From Diphasiastrum complanatum (lineage: Eukaryota; Streptophyta; Lycopodiopsida; Lycopodiales; Lycopodiaceae), in assembly GCA_029204225.1 (NCBI GenBank), contig CM055100.1, positions 30,132,149 through 30,196,148 on the forward strand: a stretch of DNA of 64,000 nt. Direction: 5' to 3'. Position numbers and translations under genes: made by a program. Below, in pieces: positions 33,817-45,526 of this stretch (the first letter of the stretch is position 1; each line of letters opens with the position of its first letter). The notes under the pieces are model-generated. The model was not told where the DNA came from. It saw only the letters and a list, made by a program, of their open reading frames with translations, and did not search any database.

Positions 33817-34694
33817 GTGTGCACCTTAGAAGCCCGTTCCGACCAAAATGGGTCGGAACGTCCCGTTCCGACCGTTCCGTACGTTCCGGAACGTACTGGG
33901 TCGGAACGATTTTTTGTAAGTTAAAAAAAAAATGTAAAATGACCCTGCTGGCCCGCGCATTCTGCATTTGCATTTCATCGATGACTGACATATTTTCTAA
34001 TTTTACCTGTTGCTTCAAAAAGCAATTGCTTTCATGAAGAGATTGACATTCTTGCTTGAGAATCGCCCTCTCCTGAATTCATCAAGAAAAAGATGAAGTG
34101 AATACTGAAGAACGGTCTATAATAATCTACAATGCAGCTCAGTCAAACTGACTATATCTGGAAACCGGGGCAATTGTGCATATCGGGAATATTCATCATA
34201 TGAAGTGAAGGCTAATGCTCATCCATTTTGCATATATGTATCTGAATAGCCCTTCCCCCCGTCTCTGAATCCGATGTTTCTGTTGAACCGATCGGGGCGG
34301 CTCGGACATACAACTTCTGAGTCACGGATCTCTGTACCCTGCCCGCTGGCACCTTATCACTGTGTGTTCAATCAAAGGTGAATGTCCACACGGCTTCCTG
34401 CTTTCTTGCCACAAGCTCACCATCGCTGGACCACGTCCATGATATGCTCTTTACATATTTTTTTGGTAATTGTGCTTTTTATGACCAATCGATGTTTGTC
34501 ATTTTATTTGCTGAGTGATTTACTGTTCTTTTTCCTTTGAGCTTAGATGCTCCTCAAGCTTCCTTATATATTATGGTTCTTTTTTTCCTTTGTTAAAAAA
34601 CATATTTTTTTAATTTTTTTTTTATGGTCTCATTCCGGAACAGAATGCGTTCCAGAACGCGTTCCGTTCTGGAACGGACAACTAAGGTGCACAC
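33817..34694. mobile_element. possible foldback/TIR element with GTTCCG palindromes
   Basis: The ends are inverted copies of GTGTGCACCTTAG (33817-33829 and 34682-34694). Inside each end lies a GC-rich block of short palindromic GTTCCG/CGGAAC repeats (33834-33912 and 34634-34678). The middle is ordinary sequence without transposase similarity. No clear target duplication was seen. It resembles a non-autonomous DNA transposon with foldback ends. Confidence 0.55.
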
Positions 34695-34949
34695 CCAGCT
34701 TTGTAACCAAAGAAACAATGACAAGCTGCCACTGGGGACCATGACGTATGTATGTTGCTCAATAACAAAAAAAGGAACAAATGTATAGGTGCAAAGTTCT
34801 TAATAATTAGGTTAGAAACAGCTTAAACATTATGGTCCAAAATATGACCAGGGAATAATCGAAAATGGGCCAGCACAAGTAGGAAAGGCTAAAACAACAC
34901 ACCAGCAAAATAAAGGCGTAGTGTTCAAAGTTGAAAAGTTGAAGTTGAA

Positions 34950-35235
34950 GTCGAGGGATGAGGGTCCGGGCCGGATTGCCTGCGCCCGCATCCGCGTTCG
35001 GCGTCCGGACCCGGACGCGTCCGACCCCCGGACGCGGGGTAGGACGCGTCCAATTTTTTTTTTTAATTTTTTTTTTTTTTTAAAAAAAAAAACAGATGCG
35101 TCCGGGGTCCGACCCCGGACACGCGTCCAGGAGTCCGAACGCCATTTTTTTTAAAAAAAAAATTTAAATTTAAAATAAAATAAAATAAAATAAAATAAAA
35201 ACCCGGACGCGTCCGCGTCCGCCATCCGCTTCCTT
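34950..35235. repeat. GC-rich CGTCCGG palindrome cluster with poly-A/T spacers
   Basis: Three blocks built from GGACGCGTCC and GTCCGGAC units are separated by long poly-T/poly-A runs and an (AAAAT)n run near 35170-35200. The design is like that of the GTTCCG ends at 33834 and 34634, but the repeated motif differs. Strong hairpins are expected. Confidence 0.7.
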
Positions 35236-37744
35236 AGGTTCAAACAAACAAGCTAGGTCACACACACGTTAGAAAAAGCTTGAAATTTCCTGGCCAGAAT
35301 TTATCATGAAACAGGAAAATAAGAAAGTCCGAAAAGGGGAATGATAAAAGTTTCTTCTCAATGGATGTACAGAAAGGCCACTACTAGGGATCAGAGGCTT
35401 GAACTTTAAAAGGCAGGGTAATAAGTGAATGTCACAATTTTTCATAGTTCAAAGGGTGCTCCATTGAATTTCAAGGAGAACTACTCCAACCAAAGAGGGA
35501 TACACAACTGGTATTTGGCAGAACCACATACTGAAAAATACTTAGTGGCCCTGCAATTATCCCCAAAAAAATAAGATGGTAGAAAAAGGTCAGATCTTCC
35601 TTCAAAATTTCAAAGTAGAGAGTAACATATCAGCAGAGACAAAACTAGTGCTTTACAAAATAGCATCAACTCGACGGGGTGTATTCAAAGCTTATAGCAT
35701 TGATGACATCCGAGGGTGCCATATTTGGACCTTACCCTTAGATGAACTCTTTAAGTTCAATTAAAGTTGTGGAAGCCGAATCCCTTGTTTGCTTCTCTTC
35801 AGTTTAGGCCTTATTTGGAATGTCGGGAACCCCTCCTAGGCTTTCCACCTGGTTCAAACGCTACCTTTTCAAAATCAAATGAATCGGCATGAATCATGGT
35901 TCAGAACTGGAACCATCCTAAAAGAATGTGTAATGTCTACCATGTTTCTAAAGTCTTATAGATATTAGATTGCTAATAAATTCATACATTTCAATTTTCA
36001 TAGATTTCCCGGCAGCATGTCAATTTCCCAAATACCATCCTCTCCCAATGATCAAGTGTTCATTTGTGATTGGTCAATCACGATGATTAGAATCTAGGTA
36101 ATGATTTGTCGATCATAATTCATACAATTCTCAAGCCACGCATGATAACAGGAGAACAGACAAGCATATTCAAAAACGTGAATATGGATGCTATGCATAT
36201 AGGAATTCATCCTTACTACCTTACCCTAAGAGGAATCGTCTCTTAGATTTATTATAGCCTCTCTTGAATGAATCCATTAATGCCTCACAAAAGGATAAAG
36301 TTAAACGGAAGAATCCTTTTCCCAAATCCATGATCAATGGCTATAATGAAGTTAATAAGGAATTTTGTAAAAATGATGCTTTTTACGTCATTCAAATGAA
36401 TTGTGAACTTAGAGATTTATTAATCTCCTGATCTATATAATGATTCTCTCAAACCTTATCTCATCAAAAGGTACTATGCCAGTACTGATTCCAACTCCAC
36501 TTCGATTCCCCCCTTTTCGAAATCCTTTCGATCACCATAAAAGTTTCTACGCTTCTCGGCCAATTCCCTTTAATGTGATAGACTTAGGAACATGAAATGA
36601 CTAACGAGAGTTATATGCTTTCATCCTTAACAAGGATTCACCCTTAGAACGAACTCCATCAAAAGTCGCTATGTGCAGGTTGGAATTTGTTAGGTTAGCT
36701 CTTAAGATCGGACAAGTTATTTGGTATACCGACATCAGGCCACTGACGTCTCTTTTCATTATTACAGAATAAATGTGGCAAAAAATATAACAAATACATA
36801 TTAAGTAAACCGTAGTTCGATGTGCATTGTGAGTTAAACCTCATTTGCGATATCCATTTTCATGAATGCTCCTGTATAATTGAAAAGATTAGTCTCCCAA
36901 ACTATCGGTGCAAACCACTTGCTGGCAAAAAAATTGAAATAGCATGTGCTACTAAATAGAAAAAGAACTCCAACACCAGCACCTCAGCAGGGTGAAAAAA
37001 ATTCTGCAACCTACGTTTCAAACTAATCCATAGGTTCAGCTCATAAGTGTAAAGTTCGCTATGAGAACTCCTCAGACGCTCAAATCATATCAAATTCTTC
37101 ATAGAAAGAGTTTGGATAGCCATGAGAAGCATATAAGAGTATCTTTCTTAGTGAATAACTCATCAACGGCCAAATAAATCAAGCCCTTGACTGATCCTTT
37201 AACCAGCATGTTGCCCATATTTGCATTCATATCTGCAAGCTCTATGGATGTTACACATGATCCAAAAAGTGCATAAGCTGTCAGACCACATCTACAGATC
37301 AAACCCAAAGATCAACAAACTAAAACATGCTGAGGATTTAATGCCAATACAGTGGATAAAAGTCCTTAGCAATGGCCTAATTCCCACCAATTCCTACTCC
37401 TGAAGACATTAGTAATTTAGTATATGTGCGCATTAAAGAGAACCCTATTCTAGCACACAATCCTACATGAAGGCCCAGTCATGGACCCAATATCTTTCAC
37501 CAACTTTTACTCCTTTCCTGAATAGACACCAGTGTTCATCTTCTCTTTACATTTCTCTATCCTAATCTGCAAATACAAGTTCTAACAATACCTCAATATC
37601 GATGCACATCTTATTTCAACTAGCATGACTAGAGACAAATATTACAAATCTCGTGCAAATAGACATTGCCACATACTTTCTTGAAGCATAGAAACTGGTT
37701 ATTGTAGATACCAACATCTTTCTTATTTTTGTCACATTGCTCAC
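35236..37744 (-). other. no exon recognised; expected to hold the gene's last exon
   Basis: This follows the splice donor at 37744-37739 of the RAB5IF-like gene on the minus strand. The last exon should encode only about a dozen residues, and I could not identify it. A minus-strand acceptor-like TCTGACAG near 37280 precedes nine codons ending in a stop, but they do not match the family's conserved tail. Confidence 0.35.
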
Positions 37745-37854
37745 CAGAAAGAGAGTAACTGATGCAAACATGCCCTCTTGCAGTAGATTGCCATGTCCTC
37801 CGAATTCCTCTTCATCAATCTTTAGGACCTGAGAGTAGTATCCATATATGATAC
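37745..37854 (-). CDS. RAB5IF/OPTI-like protein, penultimate exon
   Basis: A 110-nt exon on the minus strand between acceptor CGTCAG and donor GTGAGC. With one base from the preceding exon it encodes 37 residues: GIIYGYYSQVLKIDEEEFGG, then HGNLLQEGMFASVTLFL. The motif I[DS]EEE[FY]GG..ELxxEGxxxSxxLF is the hallmark of the RAB5IF (C20orf24, OPTI) branch of the EMC6/Rab5ip family: a loop plus the start of the last membrane helix. In animals this protein pairs with TMCO1 in the GEL complex of the ER multipass translocon; the plant role is inferred. The phase is consistent with exon 2 only if a small exon lies between them. Confidence 0.7.
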
Positions 37855-39396
37855 CTGACGATAACACCAAAAAACTGGCCCAAATTCTTTATTGTTAGCA
37901 CTTATAATTGTGCATCCAAAGAGTCTCTCCAATACAAATGTTCACACTACAGCTGAATGAAACCTCGGGGCCAACCGTTTAAACTTGACACAGACAAATT
38001 GCAAGCATGTACACAAGAAAGCAAAATATGGAAATTGATTTAGAATTACAAGAGAACTCTTCTAGTTGCAGGTTGTGAGAGAAACATGGAATCATGGAGG
38101 TTACACAGTTATGAAGCTTATTCAGATGACTGAACTAAACTATGTTTATGTACAATCCCCTGAAGTAAGATGATGTACACAGAGGGGTACTACTAATAAA
38201 TTTCAACATCAGTCCTAAAACTGTTACTGATGGCTGAACCAAAAATTACCAGAGAAAAATTATAGTCTCCTCTGGCCGAATTGATCTATGTTGCATCAAC
38301 AGTCCTCGAGTCCAATGTTCAGGCATGGAAAGCATTTCAAAGGCAACTGTTTGGCTTCATCATTAGACCAAAGAGAGAGAGAGAGAGCTGCTTAGGTTTG
38401 AACCATTCTGTTCCATAGGTTTGGAACGTTCCATTCTGCACATAGCCCTCAATCTTAAAAACAGCCACCATAAGAGTAGAGGAAGGCTGCGTAAATTCGT
38501 CTCTCTGGTTTAATTCAAGTGAAGCGATTTCACAACCAAGGTTAGATCCTCATGAAGGGTATAACTATGGGTTTAGCTATTGTCATTAGCTTCTCCATAT
38601 CTTTCAGAGTTTTTACTAGTTTTAGGGAAAATTCCTGCTGGAGACATCATGTTTGGCATTGTTTTGGGCAGCAGATATCATTCTTACCTCATCAATGTCA
38701 GTATGTCCATTTTTTATTTTACCTCATTTTTCGTGCGTTTCGTTTGATTGCTCCAGTTACACTGCTTTCTTAGGGTTATGCCCATTTACCCTTCTGCCTC
38801 GCTATCTAACTATTCGTCTTGCCATCTCTGCCCATTCGCCTATCTACCGCACTAACTACCTTGCTCACTATCTGCCTCTCTATCTATGTATTTGCCTTGC
38901 TACCTGCCTCCGTATCTCTCTATGCCAATATAAAAATTATTTTCCTAAGGCAATTTGAAGGCTGAAGCATAGATACCTGTTATCAAAGCATCGAAGACGT
39001 AGCAATTTAAAGGCCAAATTTTCTTTTCAAAGGCACCCCATACTTATTCCTATTTTATCACTGATTTTTTTTTTCAGAAATTACAAAAGAAAACATAACA
39101 TAACATAATGACCTGCATTTCGAAACAGAATGTATTTTGTTTCAAAATGGGCCATCTATGCTTTCAAATACCGAAAGGTACAAACTGATGAGTACATCTC
39201 AAATGTGTTACTACGGGAGCCAAAAACGGATAGAAAATTGATAAGAAACTTAGCAACATACTGTATGTAGCTAGAAAATAGTAATTTGTCTTGACATGAA
39301 ATTAATACACCCAAACCCAAAAAGTGGGTCTGGTAGAAGTCTAGCTCGACCCTCAAAATATCTGATCAATCTCGTTGCGTGTATAATAATTGTGCA

Positions 39397-39400
<4 letters not shown>
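37855..39400 (-). other. intron sequence, no exon recognised
   Basis: Part of the >9-kb gap between the 37.8-kb exon and exon 2 of the RAB5IF-like gene. No transposon coding similarity was recognised. A CTATCT-rich patch lies near 38800-38930. The missing small exon (length 2 mod 3) could be anywhere from here to 47210. Confidence 0.4.

Positions 39401-39470
<70 letters not shown>
39401..39470. repeat. (GA)n microsatellite, about 70 bp
   Basis: Pure GA repeat on the plus strand. The CT-tailed retroposon 3' end at 39655-39748 is separate and 190 bp away. Confidence 0.97.
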
Positions 39471-39473
<3 letters not shown>

Positions 39474-39654
39474 TTTAGGTACCAAAAAGTACATCTCAAG
39501 TGTGTCTCCAGGACATGATCTGAGGCTTCTTTCTATCATAACTAGTTCATGATTCATACCTATGTAGTTTCCTTAACATTGGTATATGTACCTAGATTTG
39601 CATTATATGCATTTTCGTTATGTACTAGAGGACATTTTCATACGCTCCCATTTG

Positions 39655-39682
39655 CTGTACACACATGGAAAAGACATTAATA

Positions 39683-39748
<66 letters not shown>
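39655..39748 (+). mobile_element. 3' end of ORF1-only retroposon with (CT)n tail
   Basis: Reads ACATGGAAAAGACATTAATA then AAGC followed by (CT)n to 39748. The same GCATGGAAAAGAxGTTAATAAA end precedes CT-rich tails at 62823-62923 and, inverted, at 47720-47649. Only the terminal part of this copy is recognisable. Confidence 0.75.
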
Positions 39749-39750
<2 letters not shown>

Positions 39751-39944
39751 GCTGGTGGTGATGATGATGATACACATGCACACGCACTTACAGTGTATTA
39801 GACAGAGTCACGTTGCGGCGTGAGCCATCCGACCTACCATAAGACGCACATCTCTTCGACAGTCTTTGGTGCATACGCCAACCATGATGGGCAGCCAAAG
39901 CAGTGACTATCCTTACGGTAGTTATTCGTGCGGTAGGTGCAAAA

Positions 39945-40607
39945 CTTTATACATTAAATTTTTGTAGTTATCAAAGCGAAGCTTCTTCTCACACGACTAC
40001 TTCAGTAAGATCCAACAATTTGAAAATCAAGTGGAGCAGCATCACACTGTTGTCCAAACTTGGGCAGATGTACTTAAAGGTTCGAATGCTGCTATTCCTC
40101 CACCTCCACCTTCATTTATCTCAGCTACATTCACCAACAGCCATCTGCAGAAAGCTCTTAATGTTCGGGTTAGAGGTATTACGGATTCGCAAGATGCTGA
40201 TGGCAAAGCTAAGAAGTTTTTGGAAGAGACCTTCCGCACCATAACAAAGGTACGGACACTGCGTGGCGTCCTAAGAAGGATCCAAATACTCTTGTCATAC
40301 GCTTCACATCTGTATCTCCTCGTCGTGAAGTGCCATCATGTAAGAGATCGAAATTGCGGGATACTAAGATATACCTAGATGAAGACCTTACTTTCATTCA
40401 AGTTCAAGAACGGAAAAAGACGAGACAAGAGGCTTTAACAAATGGGAAACAGATGATCTACAGGGATGGTATTATTCGATTTGTAGATCGTAAACCTATT
40501 GTTATTAATGAAAGCTTGATTGAGATACTTGAGATTGCACAAAGTTAGAGTCAAAGTTAGAGAACTGAAAAGATGTCCAGTTGAACTTGTAAATGGTCTG
40601 GGTACCA
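39945..40607 (+). mobile_element. ORF1-only retroposon copy, truncated at both ends
   Basis: The plus strand encodes, with frame changes, EQHHTVVQTWADVLKGSNAA, ALNVRVRGITDSQDADGKAK, and then RDTKIYLDEDLTFIQVQERK and KQMIYRDGIIRFVDRKP up to a stop near 40548. The arrangement of a coiled-coil end, an RRM-like VRVRGI segment and a KIYLDEDLT...RK C-terminal domain resembles LINE ORF1 proteins. The 3' UTR motif GATGTCCAGTTGAACTTGTA near 40575 matches that at 48861. No reverse transcriptase follows, and the CT tail is absent. Confidence 0.7.
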
Positions 40608-40771
40608 TATAATCTTGGCATTAATGTAGGAATACAAACGTTATTTGATCCAAATGTCAAATGCAATCCAAAAATGTTGCCTCAAAAGCAATCCAAGAAC
40701 AGCTCTCCAAGAATAGCACTCCAAGAACAGCTCGATCAAAATTACCACGCTATTCTTTATTTTTGTACTCA

Positions 40772-41381
40772 TCTCATCCTGTAAGGATACAAGGACACCG
40801 GAGAACTACCGGGAAGGAGTTCAATAACATGGTCGACTCCCCTAGAGGGGGGAAGACCCTCTGGAAGCTATTCAAGAAACACATCGTTAAACTCTTGTCT
40901 AAGTCTCCTAAAGGTTTCACCTTCCAACGAATTTTCTTGTTTAAGGTTGTTAGACATTGACACTAATTGCATGTTGTAGTTTTGTAAATTGCATTCCTCA
41001 TGATAAGTGAAATCCTTCAACCAACGCGTGTATGAATTACAATCAACAATATCCATGCATTTAACTGTTTCCAAAGCAGAAAGCATATAAGGAGAAGAAA
41101 TATCCACACTTCCATTCAATTCAATGAGAGAGCCATTATGCAAGAACGACAAACTGTGAGTTACATAGTTTCATTTAGCGACTCATTCCTCTCATAGAAC
41201 CACTCCTTAGCAAGTATAATGTCTACTTTATCCAAATTCATTACATGGAAATCTAATTTATCCTTATATCCTTGTGTAAAGGAAGACGTGGGACTATCCG
41301 GTCCCAAACTTGGCTCTTTGCGCCCGTGGCCAACTTTACCACGTACCGATGGTCACTTTGCTTTGTTTCCACCTTTAATTT
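40772..41381 (-). pseudogene. chromovirus protease-RT linker
   Basis: Minus frame 41152-40868 ends TFRRLRQEFNDVFLE, followed after a stop by LPEGLPPSRGVDHVIELLPG and YPYRM near 40775. This is the segment just before the gypsy reverse transcriptase core (LPPxRxxDHxIxLxPGxxP). Similarity stops at about 40772, before the polymerase motifs. Confidence 0.8.
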
Positions 41382-41744
41382 CTACAATAACTTAAAGTTA
41401 ATAAAATTATGTGTGGAACCATCATCAAATAACATTGTTAAGGCTTGGCCTCCAACGATCCCATTCATCCGAATAAAGTCGTGGGGGCCAAAAACCGCCG
41501 TATTAAAACAGCAATGCTCACAACTAGAATTAAAGGTTAAATCAATGCTTGAAATGTTAGAGTTACTTGGCGCCTTAAAGGAAGCCCCTTTAACATTTTT
41601 CCTTTTCTTTGGGCACTCCTTTGCAACATGACCTGGTTCCATGCAGTTAAAGCATAAGTTGTCGCTCCTGGCCTTCGCGAAGGTTTCCTGGTCCATCGAG
41701 GATCGTTTCTTTGATCCACTAGGGTCCAAAAGAGAACCCTTCAC
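41382..41744 (-). pseudogene. chromovirus nucleocapsid and protease
   Basis: An open minus-strand segment of 120 codons. The zinc knuckle CFNCMEPGHVAKECPKK (residues 31-47) is an intact CX2CX4HX4C. The protease site reads LFDDGSTHNFIN, matching the gypsy consensus DSGATHNFI but with Asp-Asp-Gly where Asp-Ser-Gly is usual. Confidence 0.88.
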
Positions 41745-41919
41745 CTTTTCTTTTCCTTTCTACGAGTATGATCGTATAGCTTAGCATAGCGAACACCATC
41801 CTCAAGAGTATGAGGCTGGTTCCTCCTTCCTTCGAGTTGAAATCTTTGGGCAATCCCAACACAAAATGCAACTTGACTAAAGCAGGATCTATTCTGGTAG
41901 CAAAACAAGAATATACCTC

Positions 41920-42200
41920 CTAAAAATCTTGCAAGTATGCATCCAAGGACCGGTTCCCCATGTGAATCATCGCATACTGGCGATAGAACTCGAAGTCGTC
42001 CAAGATGGGTAAGAAGGCCACCTTAAAGGCCTTACAAAAATCCTCCCAAGTCTTGGGTACATCGGTCTTGCCACGAAGATCCTGCCACCAAATAAATGCT
42101 TTACCTCGCAAATACATGACGGTATGTGGCTGTTATTTAGTTTTGCCACACCATTGAAACAAAACAGGTGGCTGCCACAGGGATGAGCCACATAGGCATC
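41920..42200 (-). pseudogene. gag: chromovirus gag (retrotrans_gag)
   Basis: Minus-strand frame 42117-41920 reads YLRGKAFIWWQDLRGK, TWEDFCKAFKVAFLP and YRQYAMIHMGNRSLDAYLQD, the capsid signature (AxxWWxxL...W.xFxxxFxxxFxP) of gypsy gag. The N-terminal part is not recognisable and the frame breaks between here and the nucleocapsid. Confidence 0.87.
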
Positions 42201-42607
42201 CCCCCCCCCCCCACCACCAAAAAAAAGGTAACACGGACCCTGCAGGCCGTGGCAGACCCCACGCGGGTCCTGTTGACCCTGCGGACCACGTGCAGGTCTA
42301 GTGGGGGTCCTACAGACCCTGTGCAGGCCAGGCGCAGGCCGTGCCGACTGGCCTGCTAAGCACGCAGGGAGCCGTGCTGCTGGCAAGGTGCCAGCTGGCA
42401 CCTGCGCGCCTGAAGCCGTGTTTTTCTTTTTTTTAAGTTACCGAAACCCTGATTCAAGGTTTAGACCAAAAAAAAATATTTTAAAAACTAAGAAAAACGA
42501 CGATTCATATCAAAACAGGATGCCAAAGTTCTTATTAAAAAAACATACCGTCCGCCAAGATAAATCAATCAGACCTGTACACGTATTAAGGTGGCTCTGA
42601 TACCAAT

Positions 42608-43105
42608 TGTTACAATCTCAAAACCCTAAACCGCCAGGTGCCGGTCATCCAAGAAACCAAACGCTCACGATCCACCCCACCATAGGACCTAATCCGGGTC
42701 CACCCTCCGTGCTCTGGCCCGTGACCTGTAACAAGCAAGATCCGACCTCCGGCCTTGACAGCGTCCCATACCACTGCCAAAGCCATCAGCCAACTCCTAC
42801 CTCATGCTAGCACCCTCTTGGCTGTGCACAAGCGCTCACCATCCACCTTCTACCTCATGCTAGCACCCTCTTGGCTGTGCACAAGCGCTCACCATCCACC
42901 TTCTCCCAGGTAGATAGAATGAATGGTTAATGAGACCTCCTCTCCTTGTATACCTCCAAGGTAGGAGTCTCCAAGCCTAGCACACATCCTAGATCACGAC
43001 ACGTGACGACCATGCAAGTCCACAAGTCATTGGTCAAGTCAACGGGCCCAATCAAAGTTCGGTTTCAAGTTGGGTTTGGGACCCAAGGGAGTTGGGTCCC
43101 TAACA
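42608..43105 (-). repeat. chromovirus 5' LTR with primer site
   Basis: Begins TGTTAGGGACCC at 43105 and ends ATTGTAACA at 42608 on the minus strand; the primer site TGGTATCAGAGCC follows at 42605-42593. It matches the 3' LTR at 44176-44622 in inverted orientation. It is longer mainly because of a 53-bp tandem duplication at 42797-42902. Confidence 0.9.
42797..42902. repeat. 53-bp tandem duplication within LTR
   Basis: Two nearly identical units starting CTACCTCATGCTAGCACC at 42797 and 42850. The partner LTR at 44176-44622 has a single unit. Confidence 0.93.
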
Positions 43106-43780
43106 CCCTAGCTCACAAAGAACGCTTGAACTTCTAAAAAGGACCTTCTTTTGGCCAAATCTAAAAAGTCAAGTGGAGGCATACGTTCGCAAGTGTGAAC
43201 AATGCCAAGTAAATAAAGCTGAAAGACTTAAGGCAGCTGGTTTATTAATGCCCTTGGAAATTCCCGAAAGAAAGTGGAAATGTATTCCATGGATTTTGTG
43301 GTTAGGCGACCTCGAACGGGAAGCAAAATGATGCTATATGGGTTATAATTGACAGACTAACCAAAATGGCGCAATTCATTCCAACCATGCAGTCTTTAAA
43401 AGCTTCTAAGTTTGCTCAACTTTTCGTGGAAAAGTTGTTCAGGTTGTTTGGTCTGCCAAATGACATTGTTAGTGATCGGGATTCAAAGTTCACTAGCAAA
43501 TTTTGGCTCGTATTGGGAAAAGTACCTTCCAATGATTGAATTTGCGTATAGCACATTCAGCGACGGGTTTTGGTCCATTCACTCTGATGTTTGGTTTCCA
43601 GCCTAGAGCTCCCATCTCAGTTGGCCTCAAAAGCCTTAAAGTTAAAGCAAAAGTTGATTTCCTGCATGATATGCAAGAAATGTTGCTTGTTGCTCACGAT
43701 AACGTAAAAACGGCTTAGGATAGAGCCCAATTTTACGCCAATCAAAAGCGACAACCTAGGGTCTATGAGGAAGGGGTTTG
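43106..43780 (+). pseudogene. chromovirus integrase
   Basis: The plus strand holds the end of the HHCC zinc finger (KCEQCQVNKAERLKAAGLLM in frame), the rve core with VIIDRLTKMAQFIP and LPNDIVSDRDSKFTSKFW, then YLPMIEFAYSTFSDGF and the GPY/F-side segment. The two catalytic Asp residues are present. The Glu region (HPQTDGQTE) is missing: the frame jumps from KFW to the WEKYLPMIEFAY segment. Several stops interrupt it. Confidence 0.88.
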
Positions 43781-44220
43781 GTAGAATCCCAAAAGAATCT
43801 AAGATATTAAAGACTGGAAAATGTCCAAAGTTATCGCCTCGTTATGCTGGGCCTTTCCGTATTGTAAGGAAACTCCATTGGAATGCCTATCAACTAGACC
43901 TTCCTCAAGGTGTCAAGGTTCATCCAGTTTTTCACATTAGTCGTTTAAAGGAACGACTTGGTGGAAAGGACGACCTGATTCCTCAAGATGAGCTAGTTCA
44001 GCGTGAGGACCTGACATCCTTTGTACCTTCAGAACCACAATTCAACGACTCAACGTGGGCTCAGAAACCGGCAAGTAACAGAGTACCTGGCTCGTTGGAA
44101 AGGAAGCTCCGATGACGAGGACACTTGGGAAAAGGAGCGAGACCTTAAACTGAGGTTCCCAAATTTCCTTCCTTATGTTAGGGACCCAACTCCCTTGGGT
44201 CCCAAACCCAACTTGTAACT
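43781..44220 (+). pseudogene. chromovirus integrase C-terminus and chromodomain
   Basis: The open frame 43765-44115 reads KCPKLSPRYAGPFRIVRKLH, YQLDLPQGVKVHPVFHISRL, the GPY/F module. After a frame change near 44040 the chromodomain follows: EYLARWKGSSDDEDTWEKER and FPNFL, ending NL at 44216-44218. The reading overlaps the first 40 bases of the 3' LTR, as is common in chromoviruses. Confidence 0.9.
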
Positions 44221-44622
44221 GAACGTCGACTAAGCCCGTTGACTTGACCGATGACTCAAGGACCTGCATGGTAGCCACGTGTTGTTATCTAGGATGTCTG
44301 CTAGGCTTGGAGACTCCTACCTTTGAGGTATACAAGGAGAGGTCTCATTAACCATTCATTCTATCTACCTAGGACAAGGTGGATGGTGAGCGCTTGTGCA
44401 CAACCAAGATGAGTGCTAGCCTGAGGTGGGAGATGGCTGAGAGCTTTGGCAGCGGTATGGGACGATGTCAGGGTTGGAGGCCGGAACTCGCTTGTTACAA
44501 GTCAGGGGCCAGGGCACGAAAGGTGGATCCGGATTAGGTCCTACGCGGGGTGGATCGTGCGACGTTCGGTTCCTAGTTGGTAACCGGCACCTGGCGGTTT
44601 GCAACGGATAGGGGTTGTAACA
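44176..44622 (+). repeat. chromovirus 3' LTR (447 bp)
   Basis: Begins TGTTAGGGACCC and ends GGTTGTAACA. It is the inverted partner of 42608-43105. Confidence 0.9.
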
Positions 44623-45521
44623 CCTGCCCCCTTGGCTGCCCCTAACTCTGCCTAATGGGGTCTCCCTCTAGATCTTCATGTTGTGTGTCAGAAGCCCATG
44701 GTGCTACACCCTGAGATGGCCCTACCCACTGTGACAATGTCTGGCCAGCAACTAATTATGATGCTCCCATCCTCTTTATAAAAAGTCTACTCCCCCCCCC
44801 CCCCGGAACCCTTGGATCGCCCTCTAGGCCCATGTGAAGGGATAGCCAGCTCCTCTTGTGTCTCTACATCGGGGTGGTGGACTAAGAATCGACTAAGTCA
44901 TCCCCTTGTGCCTCTGGCTCCCCTCGGTATCTCGCTCCTCTTCCACCAACCCCCCCCCCCTCCTATTCGTAATCATCCCTAAGCTCCTCTCCACCCTCCT
45001 CCCACTCATCATCCCCTCCTCAGCCATTTCCCGCATGTTCTCCACCCTCCTCTATCATCGCAAAGCCCATGCCTCGACCTTTGCCTGCCTATAAAACTCT
45101 TCATAAACCTCATCATCCAACTCCCCCTGTGTAAGTGGTGCCCGAGGAGCAACAGCTACCGAGTCCACTAAGCAAAGTCAAGGTTCACTTGCAACCACAA
45201 ACAAACAACGTTGTCAAATAAGTATCTTCCATTCTTGAGCTCATTGTAGGTGAGATATCTATAACTATTGTAGGGATATGCAAGCATCTACTACTACAGA
45301 CTGTGATTGATACTCATTTTGTACTCTTAGTTGGAATTTACTTTTGATAATCTATTGTGCGATGCAATGGTTGTGAAATGTGTTCACAACTCATATGGAG
45401 CAACATATGTGACTTTTGTATGAAATGGTAGCTCCGTAACGAACAATAGATGCCTACTTAGAGATAAAAGAAAACTTAAAATGCTCTAACTAACTAAATA
45501 AATACATATACTTCTATAAGT
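44623..45521. other. no recognised gene
   Basis: C- and T-rich sequence with poly-C runs near 44788 and 44947. No coding or repeat family was recognised. Lies in the large intron. Confidence 0.45.
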
Positions 45522-45526
45522 TCATG

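Larger units (their letters stand above)
40772..44622. mobile_element. rearranged Ty3/gypsy chromovirus, head-to-head halves
   Basis: The left half (43105-40772) runs minus: LTR, primer site, gag, protease and the linker to reverse transcriptase. The right half (43106-44622) runs plus: integrase zinc finger, integrase core, chromodomain and 3' LTR of the same family. Reverse transcriptase and RNase H are missing. The two halves meet exactly at the outer TG tip of the left LTR. It lies within the large intron of the RAB5IF-like gene. Confidence 0.85.

Noticed and set aside
37099-37308. Possible last exon of the RAB5IF-like gene
   Set aside because: An acceptor-like site exists near 37280 but the encoded residues do not match the conserved C-terminal helix of the family.
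42198-42400. GC-rich open frames suggesting a bacterial-like insert
   Set aside because: They lie in the chromovirus leader between gag and primer site; GC richness alone is not evidence of transfer.
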